Assembly: GCA_013288385.1 (NCBI GenBank)
Contig: JABDBZ010000013.1
Location: 1 to 39,005, forward strand
Source of the DNA: Bacteroidota bacterium
GTDB taxonomy: Bacteria; Bacteroidota; Bacteroidia; B-17B0; Aurantibacillaceae
Length of the DNA: 39,005 nt
Direction: 5' to 3'
The notes beneath the pieces were generated by a model. The model was not told the origin of the DNA, made no database searches, and saw nothing but the letters and a program-made list of their open reading frames with translations. This document shows positions 1 to 7,831 of the stretch, in pieces. Position numbers and translations under genes: made by a program. Each line of letters begins with the position of its first letter. Within the stretch, counting starts at the first letter, position 1.

Positions 1-2
1 CA

Positions 3-1658
3 ATTAAAGCCATTCGTATTTTTGAAAAACACGAAGACATCAAATATCTGCCTTCAGGATATGATATGCTTGGTAATTTATTTTTTAAACAAAAAGCATA
101 CAATAAAGCGTTATTATATTATAAAAAATCATTTTCGCTGGATAGTTTAGATAATGATGATTTTAATATGTCTTTAAGTCTTAGTAATATTGGATTAATA
201 TATTCTGATCTAGGTAAAGATGATGTTGCTTTACAATACTATGCCAAATCCTTGGCTATTAAAGAAAAAATTGGAAATAAAAAAAGTATTGCAAGTACTT
301 ACAACCTTATAGGATCAACTTATGTTACATTAAAAAAATACGATTTAGCGCTAGAATACTTTTATAAAGCCTTAATTTTAAAGAAAAAGGTGAGCGAAAA
401 TAAAGGTTGTGCCATATCTTTATTAAATATTGGAGAGGTGTTAATATTCCAAAAAAAATATCAAATGGCTATTGACAATTATCAACAAGCACTGGTATAC
501 GCTCAAAAATCAAAAAACAAAGACATCATTAAGGAAATTTATAAAGGGATTTCTATAGCTTATTCTAAATTAAACAGAGGTATTGACGCATACCATTATC
601 TTTTAAAATATACTGAGTTAAAAGATAGTATTTACAATGAAGAAAATTCGAGACAAATTAATGATATGCAAACTAAATATGAGACTGAGAAAAAAGAAAA
701 AGAAAATAAATTATTGCAAAGTGAAAATAAATTATCAGTAACAACTATTAAACAGCAGAAAACAGTAACTTTTTTTGTACTTGGTGGATTATTAATTGCG
801 GTACTTTTTGTGTTTTTCATATTTAGTGGTTTAAAAAAACAGCGTAAGGCAAATGAAATAATCTCTGTACAAAAGAAGGAAGTTGAAGCACAAAAACATC
901 TGGTTGATGAAAAACAAAAGGAAATTCTCGATTCGATCCATTACGCGAAGCGAATCCAATCTACCCTACTCGCTCATGCTGATTTTGTAAATGAAAATAT
1001 TCTAAATAATTTTATTTTATTTAAGCCAAAAGATATTGTTAGTGGCGATTTTTATTGGGCAACAAAAAGAGATCATTTATTTTATTTGGCCATTTGTGAT
1101 AGCACGGGTCATGGTGTACCTGGTGCATTTATGAGTTTGCTAAATATTGGTTTTTTAAGTGAAGCTATAAACGAAAAAGGTATTTCAAAACCGAACGAGG
1201 TATTTAATTATGTTCGTGATCGTTTGATTAATAGTATTAGTAAAGAAGGGCAACAAGATGGATTTGATGGGATCTTACTTTGCTTCAATCAAAAAACAAA
1301 TGAATTAACTTACGCTGCGGCTCATAATGCACCAATTATTATTTCTAACAACGATATAATTCAATTGGAAGCTGATAAAATGCCAGTAGGTAAAGGTGAA
1401 AGAAAAGAAGAGTTTAAGCTATTTACTATTAACCTTAAGAAAGAGGAAACTTTATATCTATATACAGATGGTTATGCAGATCAATTTGGTGGGACAAAAG
1501 GAAAGAAGTTTTTGTACAAGAAACTAAATCAATTGCTTCTATCAATATCATCCAAATCGTTGAGTTCTCAACAGGAAATTTTAAACACAACATTTGAAGA
1601 ATGGAGAGGTAATTTAGAACAAGTAGATGATGTTTTAATAATCGCAATTAAAATATGA
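3..1658 (+). CDS. TPR-transmembrane-SpoIIE phosphatase, array copy 1 (5' partial)
   Basis: The frame is open to the left window edge: 21 sense codons precede the first ATG at 66 and read as helical TPR-like sequence, so the gene starts outside. Counting from that ATG, TPR-like helical repeats fill residues 1-200, a charged helix follows, then one membrane helix (about 233-256), a coiled-coil linker ending in DSIHYAKRIQSTLL, and a SpoIIE/PP2C domain (about 315-530). The phosphatase motifs are intact: SGDFYW near 323, CDSTGHGVPGAF near 345, DGFDG, YTDGYADQ near 465 and a final DD pair near 521. In this family these acidic residues bind the Mn/Mg of a Ser/Thr phosphatase that usually acts on a STAS-type antagonist. 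I infer that a periplasmic TPR sensor controls a cytoplasmic phosphatase. The substrate is unknown. The stop overlaps the next start (ATGA). Confidence 0.9.
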   Translation: MKAIRIFEKHEDIKYLPSGYDMLGNLFFKQKAYNKALLYYKKSFSLDSLDNDDFNMSLSLSNIGLIYSDLGKDDVALQYYAKSLAIKEKIGNKKSIASTYNLIGSTYVTLKKYDLALEYFYKALILKKKVSENKGCAISLLNIGEVLIFQKKYQMAIDNYQQALVYAQKSKNKDIIKEIYKGISIAYSKLNRGIDAYHYLLKYTELKDSIYNEENSRQINDMQTKYETEKKEKENKLLQSENKLSVTTIKQQKTVTFFVLGGLLIAVLFVFFIFSGLKKQRKANEIISVQKKEVEAQKHLVDEKQKEILDSIHYAKRIQSTLLAHADFVNENILNNFILFKPKDIVSGDFYWATKRDHLFYLAICDSTGHGVPGAFMSLLNIGFLSEAINEKGISKPNEVFNYVRDRLINSISKEGQQDGFDGILLCFNQKTNELTYAAAHNAPIIISNNDIIQLEADKMPVGKGERKEEFKLFTINLKKEETLYLYTDGYADQFGGTKGKKFLYKKLNQLLLSISSKSLSSQQEILNTTFEEWRGNLEQVDDVLIIAIKI

Positions 1659-3775
1659 AATTGGAAAACAACCTTATAAAACCACTTTCTTTAACATCGA
1701 ATTTCTTTCAGAGTTTAATGATTGTTTTTTTAATTATTATTAATTCAAATATTATTTCACAGCATGCGGCAAAAATAGATTCTTTAAAAAAGAAATTAGA
1801 AGAAAATATTCATGACACTATTCGGGTTAAAATACTCAATAACCTATCACGTGAAACATTGCTACAAGGAGAATCAAAATCATCTTTAATATGGGCTAAT
1901 CAAAGTCTTATGTTAGCAGAAAAAATTAAATTCAAAAGAATCTACGCCGGAATTTATATAAATCTTGGAAATGCTTATTCTGTTTTGTCGGATTATACAC
2001 ATGCCATATTTTATATGCAAAAAGCATTAAATTCAAGGCTTGAAGTAAACGATAGATCTGGCGTAGCAGCTTGTTATAATAATATTGGAATCGTATATTA
2101 TGATTTGGCAGACTATCCTAAAACGCTTGAGTATTTTCAAAAAAGTTTGAAAATTCAGGAAGAATTAGGTAATGACCATCAGGTTGCGGCTACGATTGGA
2201 AATATAGCTGTAGTTTATGGTCAATTACACGACGACAGTCTTTCTATGATATATCAACAAAGGAGTTTTGATATGCATAAGAAAATGGGAAATAGATCTG
2301 ATATGGTTGCGTCTCTGAACAACTTAAGTGATTTATATTTAAAAAAGAAAAACTATAAGAAAGCAGTTCAATGCCTTGATGAAGCCTCAGCTATTGCGAT
2401 AAAACTTGATGAAAAGGATGGTTTGAAAAACATTTACGGCAGTTACGGAAGTGTATTTCTTGCTCAGAATGAATATGAAAAAGCTCGTGAAATGTTTTTC
2501 AAGAGTTTAAAGTTAGCTGAAGAGAAAGCAAATGCCAAAGATATTTCTGCTGTATTAATTCATATCGCGACAACATATTATAAATCAAATAAAATAAAAG
2601 ATGGGATAGTATTTTTTGAAAAAGCCTTTAAATTATCAAAAAAGCTTCATGTTATCCAAGAGCAATTTGAGGCTGCTGATGGTTTATATGCGTGTTATAA
2701 AATTAATGGCGATTTTAAAAAAGCGTTGTTTTTTAACGAAGTTGCAAGGCAATTAAATGATAGTATTTATAATACATCCAAAAACGGATCGTTAAATAGT
2801 TTAAAAACACAATTCGCATTAGACAGACAAGAAAACATTCTTAAACTACAGGCAATTGAAGAGCTCAAAAAACAAGAAGAGGAAAAAGCCAAACAAAGAG
2901 CTATTATATATATTACAATTGGTATACTCATTTTTTTACTTATCTTTTCGTATATACTTTTTAATAGGTTTAAAATTAGTAGGAAGCAAAATAAGATTAT
3001 TGAAAGCCAGAAAATTATTGTTGAGCAAAAGAATAAAGAAATTACTGATTCCATTTTGTATGCTAAGCGAATTCAGTCTACCCTACTCGCTAACGAAGAA
3101 TTTTTGAATGATAACATTCCTCAAAATTTTATTTTTTTTAATCCGAAAGACATTGTGAGTGGCGATTTTTATTGGGCTACAAAAAAAGAAGAATTATTTT
3201 ATTTAGCACTTTGCGACAGTACTGGACATGGTGTACCAGGAGCATTTATGAGTTTATTAAACATAGGTTTTTTAAGTGAAGCGATAAATGAAAAAAACTT
3301 ATTGGCACCAAACGATGTATTTAACTATGTTCGTAATCGTTTGGTTAATAGCGTTAGCAAAGAAGGGCAACAAGATGGATTCGATGGTGTTTTATTATGT
3401 ATAAATCAAAAAACAAAAGAAATAACATACGCTGCCGCGCATAATACCCCATTACTAATTTCTAATTCAGAAGCAAAACAATTGAAAGGCGATAAAATGC
3501 CGGTTGGAAAAGGAATTAATCATGCTTCGTTCAATTTGTTTAATATAGATGCAAAACCTGGAGACATATTATATTTATATACTGATGGATATGCTGATCA
3601 ATTTGGAGGGGATAAAGGAAAAAAATTCATGTATAAACAATTGAATAAGGTATTTAGTTCGATTTGTTCAGAACCACTTATTGTTCAAAAAGAACGGTTA
3701 AGCAAAATATTTCAGGATTGGAGAGGTAATTTAGAACAAGTAGATGATGTTTTAATTATTGGTATCAAAATTTAA
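1655..3775 (+). CDS. TPR-transmembrane-SpoIIE phosphatase, array copy 2
   Basis: The ATG at 1655 overlaps the upstream TGA by four bases, suggesting translational coupling. The 706-residue product has a hydrophobic N-terminal segment (about 20-38, signal peptide or anchor), TPR repeats over about 60-380, a Lys/Glu-rich helix, a membrane helix near 415-438, the linker DSILYAKRIQSTLL, and a SpoIIE domain with SGDFYW (near 498), CDSTGHGVPGAF (near 520), DGFDG, YTDGYADQ (near 645) and a DD pair (near 697). All expected metal-ligand acidic motifs are present, so it should be active. The last 38 bases of the conserved 3' block are identical to copy 1, which points to recent duplication or gene conversion. 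The TPR part differs far more than the phosphatase part, so the inputs probably differ while the output is shared. Confidence 0.93.
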   Translation: MKLENNLIKPLSLTSNFFQSLMIVFLIIINSNIISQHAAKIDSLKKKLEENIHDTIRVKILNNLSRETLLQGESKSSLIWANQSLMLAEKIKFKRIYAGIYINLGNAYSVLSDYTHAIFYMQKALNSRLEVNDRSGVAACYNNIGIVYYDLADYPKTLEYFQKSLKIQEELGNDHQVAATIGNIAVVYGQLHDDSLSMIYQQRSFDMHKKMGNRSDMVASLNNLSDLYLKKKNYKKAVQCLDEASAIAIKLDEKDGLKNIYGSYGSVFLAQNEYEKAREMFFKSLKLAEEKANAKDISAVLIHIATTYYKSNKIKDGIVFFEKAFKLSKKLHVIQEQFEAADGLYACYKINGDFKKALFFNEVARQLNDSIYNTSKNGSLNSLKTQFALDRQENILKLQAIEELKKQEEEKAKQRAIIYITIGILIFLLIFSYILFNRFKISRKQNKIIESQKIIVEQKNKEITDSILYAKRIQSTLLANEEFLNDNIPQNFIFFNPKDIVSGDFYWATKKEELFYLALCDSTGHGVPGAFMSLLNIGFLSEAINEKNLLAPNDVFNYVRNRLVNSVSKEGQQDGFDGVLLCINQKTKEITYAAAHNTPLLISNSEAKQLKGDKMPVGKGINHASFNLFNIDAKPGDILYLYTDGYADQFGGDKGKKFMYKQLNKVFSSICSEPLIVQKERLSKIFQDWRGNLEQVDDVLIIGIKI

Positions 3776-3779
3776 TAAA

Positions 3780-5729
3780 GTGATAAGGTTTTTTTTAAAA
3801 AACGCATACATTATTTTCTTTCTTGTTCAGACAAATATTTTTTGTCAGTCTGTTGATTCTATACGGGTTAAACTAAGTCAGCAAAAAGACACTACAAAAT
3901 TAATCTCACTACTTAAAATCGGTGACATTTTTTATAATAGTGGTCAATTAGATTCTGCAATGGTTTATCTGAAAGATGGTTTATCAAAAGCAAATAATTT
4001 AAAAAATTTTAAATTTCGTGGTGCCTTTCTTATAAAATTGGGATTAATGGAACGCGAGAAAGGTGTTTACAATAAAGCATCTGAATATTACTATAAGGCT
4101 CTCGAAATTGCAGATAAGAATAGTTTTGTTGGTCAAAAAGCGAGTTGTTATAACGGAATAGCTATTATTTCTGCTATACAAAAAGACTTCAAAAAAGCTG
4201 TAGAATATTACAACAAGAGCCTGGATATTTATAAGGCAACTAATAATCTGAGTGGTTTAAGTTCTATTTACAATAACATTGGTTTACTATATCTTGATCA
4301 AAAAAACAATTCAACAGGATTAAAATATTTTTTGAAGGCACTCGATATTAATAAAAGTTTATCAAATGATTTTGGGATTGCAGTTAACAGCGAAAATATC
4401 GGGTTAATATATGATCAATTAAATGATTTTAATTTAGCATTCATTTACTTTGGTAAAGCACTTAAAATTTGGTACCAACGAAACGATGATAATAGCATCT
4501 CCATTAATCAAGGATACATGGGAAACTCATACATCAAACAAAAAAAATGGCAAAGAGCTGTTGATACACTTCAAAAGTCTCTTCTCTTTGCAAAAAAAGC
4601 AAATTCTTTACCGGCACAACGTGACAATTCGTATTATTTGTCAACCGCTTATGAAGGACTTAATGACACAAAGAATTCACTGGAATATTTCAAATTCGCA
4701 AAGCAATTAGGTGATAGTATCCAGAATAATGAGAAAACAAAAGAAATAACTGAAATACAATTAAATTACGCCTTTAATAAAATAAAAGTACAAGACTCTA
4801 TAAAGCATCAGTTGGAAGTTCAGGTAAAAGAGAATCAGCTCAAGACAGAAAAAAATTACAAGTACATTGTTAGTAGTGTATTATTTTTGATTCTAATTCT
4901 TTTATTCTTTGTCTTTAAAAATTATAAAGAGAAAACCAAAGCAAATTCAATTATAACAGAACAAAAAAACATTGTTGAAAAAAAACAAAAGGAAATTGTT
5001 GATTCAATCACCTACGCACGTAGAATACAATCCGCATTGCTAGCCCATAAAGAATTTATCAATCAAAATATTAATGATCATTTTGTTTTGTTTAAGCCAA
5101 AGGATATTGTGAGTGGCGATTTTTATTGGGCAACTAAGAAAGGAGATAATTTCTATTTAGCAGTTTGTGATAGTACCGGACATGGTGTACCAGGAGCTTT
5201 TATGAGTTTATTGAATATCGGTTTTTTGAGTGAAGCTATTAGCGAAAAAAATATTTTAGCGCCGAATGACATTTTAAATTATGTTCGTGAACGATTAATA
5301 AGTAGCGTGAGTAAAGATGGGCAACAAGATGGTTTTGATGGTATTTTATTGTGCATAAATCAGAAAACGAATGCGGTAAGTTACGCCGCTTCACATAATT
5401 CACCAATTGTTATTTCTGATTCCTCTATCATTCAAATGGGGACTGATAAAATGCCAGTTGGTAAAGGAGTAAAAGAAACACCTTTTAAATTATTTGAAAT
5501 GAATGTAAAACCAAAAGATACAATTTATCTTTACACAGATGGTTATGCAGATCAATTTGGAGGAATAAATGGTAAGAAATTTTTACTTAAAAAATTAAAT
5601 GAATTAATCGCTTCTATTTCGATTGAACCATTAAGTAAACAAAAAGAAATACTTGATAAAAGATTTGAAGACTGGAGAGGTAATTTAGAACAGGTAGATG
5701 ATGTTTTAGTTATTGGAATTAGAATATGA
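3780..5729 (+). CDS. TPR-transmembrane-SpoIIE phosphatase, array copy 3
   Basis: There is no ATG near the N-terminus. I chose GTG at 3780, four bases after the upstream TAA, because it leads straight into a signal-like segment (RFFLKNAYIIFFLV, then FCQS). A TTG at 3759, overlapping copy 2, would add seven residues and cannot be excluded. TPR repeats follow over about 30-320, then a membrane helix (about 360-381), the linker DSITYARRIQSALL, and a SpoIIE domain with SGDFYW, CDSTGHGVPGAF, DGFDG, YTDGYADQ and a terminal DD pair, all intact. The product is about 649 residues. Its stop overlaps the next ATG by four bases (ATGA). Role by family: membrane-anchored Ser/Thr phosphatase with a TPR input domain. 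The partner protein is not identifiable here. Confidence 0.9.
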   Translation: MIRFFLKNAYIIFFLVQTNIFCQSVDSIRVKLSQQKDTTKLISLLKIGDIFYNSGQLDSAMVYLKDGLSKANNLKNFKFRGAFLIKLGLMEREKGVYNKASEYYYKALEIADKNSFVGQKASCYNGIAIISAIQKDFKKAVEYYNKSLDIYKATNNLSGLSSIYNNIGLLYLDQKNNSTGLKYFLKALDINKSLSNDFGIAVNSENIGLIYDQLNDFNLAFIYFGKALKIWYQRNDDNSISINQGYMGNSYIKQKKWQRAVDTLQKSLLFAKKANSLPAQRDNSYYLSTAYEGLNDTKNSLEYFKFAKQLGDSIQNNEKTKEITEIQLNYAFNKIKVQDSIKHQLEVQVKENQLKTEKNYKYIVSSVLFLILILLFFVFKNYKEKTKANSIITEQKNIVEKKQKEIVDSITYARRIQSALLAHKEFINQNINDHFVLFKPKDIVSGDFYWATKKGDNFYLAVCDSTGHGVPGAFMSLLNIGFLSEAISEKNILAPNDILNYVRERLISSVSKDGQQDGFDGILLCINQKTNAVSYAASHNSPIVISDSSIIQMGTDKMPVGKGVKETPFKLFEMNVKPKDTIYLYTDGYADQFGGINGKKFLLKKLNELIASISIEPLSKQKEILDKRFEDWRGNLEQVDDVLVIGIRI

Positions 5730-7801
5730 GCAATAGTGTTTCTAAATATTTTTATTTTCTAATGGCAGTATTTTTTGCTTTTCAATTAGATTGTCAAACT
5801 AGTAAAAGAATAGACTCATTAAAAACTTGTTTGGCAAAAAAAAGTGCCGATTCAACAAAAGTTAGAGAATTCCTTTACTTGATAAATGAGTTAACAGATA
5901 TATCAGAATACGATTCGGTTAGCAAATATTCCACATTTGGATTAAAGCTTTCTCTCCAATTAATGGATTCGTTTTATACACAAAAATTTTACAGTAGATT
6001 AGGTGTTTGTGCATGGAATTTGTCTAACTACTCTAAGGCACTTGATTACTATAATAAAGGAATAAAATTCTGCAGATTCGACAAAGAATATGGAGGATAC
6101 TATAACAACATGGGTTTAGTTTATTGGGATCAAGGCGATTTACCAAAAGCGTTAAAATTCTTTCTAAAATCTAACGACATAGATAAAAAAAATGGTGATA
6201 TAGAAGGAATGGCTACGAGTTTGTTAAACATTGGTTTAATATATGATGATCTTAAAGATGTTAAAAATGCTCTCAAATACTATTATGAATCTCTTCAATT
6301 TGCACGTCAAATTAATAGTCAACAAACCATTGGAATTTGTTATAATAATATTGGTAAACTATATAGTGATTTGAAACAGGAGCAAAAAGCACTTGATTTT
6401 TATTCAAAAGCTTTTCAAACTTCATCCAAAGCGGGTGATAAAAAAAATGCGGCGATGGCAGCTAATAATATTGGAGCCATCTTTCTTGATAAAAGAAAGA
6501 TGGATAGTGCAATGAAATATTTAAATTGGGCAAATGAAGCATTCAAAAAAATAGGTGATGTTGCCGGAGCTTCTCTTGTAGTTAATAATTTAGGGCATCT
6601 TTATTATACTTTAAAAAACTACGATTTAGCTACAAAAATGTATAAAGAAGCCATAAAAGTGAATACAATGGCTAATAATTTGGAAGAGCTTTCAATATCT
6701 TATAGGGGTTTATCTTTAGTTCTTAATGCAACAGGCAATTATAAAGAATCATATACCAATTTTATGGTTTATGATCAATTAAAAGACACGATTGTAAAAA
6801 ATCAAAATGCTCTTTTGTTAAGCGATATTAGAAAGGAATATGATATCAAAGAAAAAGAAAAAGAAATTAATTTGAAACGAACAGCGGATAAAAAATTATC
6901 TGATGCAGAAAAAAAGAAACAAACATATATTATTATATCAGTCATATTAATTTTAGGATTAGTTATTGTATTCTCCTTTTTTCTCTATAAAAGATTTAAA
7001 CTCTCTCAAAAACAAAACAGAATTATCCAAACGCAAAAACATATTGTTGAAGAGAAACAAAAAGAAATATTGGATTCTATTCATTACGCTAAACGAATTC
7101 AGACAACCATAATAGCAAATCAAAATTTTATCAACGAAAATATTCCAAATAATTTTGTTTACTTCAATCCGAAAGATATTGTTTCTGGTGATTTTTATTG
7201 GGCAACAAAAAGAGACCATTTATTTTATCTGGCTATATGTGATAGTACCGGACATGGTGTACCAGGAGCCTTTATGAGTTTATTGAATATTGGTTTTTTA
7301 AGTGAAGCTATCAATGAAAAAGATATAACAGAGCCTAATCTTATTTTTGATTATGTAAGAGATAGGTTGGTAAATAGTATAAGTAAAGAAGGTCAGAAAG
7401 ATGGCTTTGATGGGATTTTGGTTTGTTTCAATACTCAAAATAATAAAATAAGTTATGCTGCAGCAAATAACGAACCTATTTTAATTCGTAATAACGATAT
7501 TATAGAGCTAACAAAAGATAAAATGCCGGTTGGTATTGGTGAGCGAACTGAGAAATTTAAACTATTTAGTTATGATCCTCAAAAAGGGGATGTTATTTAT
7601 TTTTATACCGACGGTTATGCAGATCAATTTGGCGGACCCAAAGGCAAAAAGTTCAAATACAAGCAGCTAAATGAACTCCTAAAACTAATTCATTTATCCC
7701 CACTTGAAGAGCAAAGAAATATTTTACAAAATAAATTCAATGAATGGAGAGGAGATTTGGAGCAAGTTGATGATATTTGCATCATCGCAGTTAAAATCTA
7801 A
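5726..7801 (+). CDS. TPR-transmembrane-SpoIIE phosphatase, array copy 4
   Basis: The ATG at 5726 overlaps the preceding TGA by four bases. The 691-residue protein has an N-terminal hydrophobic segment (about 8-20, followed by DCQ), TPR repeats with clear NNIGxLY-type helices over about 95-360, a basic helix, a membrane helix near 398-421, the linker DSIHYAKRIQTTII, and a SpoIIE domain. Motifs: SGDFYW near 485, CDSTGHGVPGAF near 505, DGFDG, YTDGYADQ near 625 and a DD pair near 681. Its 3' end encodes the same peptide as copies 1-3 but with different codons, so it is the most drifted of the first four at the DNA level. Predicted to be an active membrane phosphatase; the substrate is unknown. 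Confidence 0.93.
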   Translation: MSNSVSKYFYFLMAVFFAFQLDCQTSKRIDSLKTCLAKKSADSTKVREFLYLINELTDISEYDSVSKYSTFGLKLSLQLMDSFYTQKFYSRLGVCAWNLSNYSKALDYYNKGIKFCRFDKEYGGYYNNMGLVYWDQGDLPKALKFFLKSNDIDKKNGDIEGMATSLLNIGLIYDDLKDVKNALKYYYESLQFARQINSQQTIGICYNNIGKLYSDLKQEQKALDFYSKAFQTSSKAGDKKNAAMAANNIGAIFLDKRKMDSAMKYLNWANEAFKKIGDVAGASLVVNNLGHLYYTLKNYDLATKMYKEAIKVNTMANNLEELSISYRGLSLVLNATGNYKESYTNFMVYDQLKDTIVKNQNALLLSDIRKEYDIKEKEKEINLKRTADKKLSDAEKKKQTYIIISVILILGLVIVFSFFLYKRFKLSQKQNRIIQTQKHIVEEKQKEILDSIHYAKRIQTTIIANQNFINENIPNNFVYFNPKDIVSGDFYWATKRDHLFYLAICDSTGHGVPGAFMSLLNIGFLSEAINEKDITEPNLIFDYVRDRLVNSISKEGQKDGFDGILVCFNTQNNKISYAAANNEPILIRNNDIIELTKDKMPVGIGERTEKFKLFSYDPQKGDVIYFYTDGYADQFGGPKGKKFKYKQLNELLKLIHLSPLEEQRNILQNKFNEWRGDLEQVDDICIIAVKI

Positions 7802-7831
7802 TTACTTAATTTGAACTTTGTTAAGCAAATA

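Noticed and set aside
632-820. Minus-strand reading frame inside the first phosphatase gene, and similar short frames opposite other genes
   Set aside because: Shadow frames opposite well-supported coding sequence, with no coding features of their own.
3789-3796. T8 run in the signal region of array copy 3, as a phase-variation tract
   Set aside because: Runs of this length are frequent throughout this AT-rich window; the frame is intact and there is no sign of selection for slippage.
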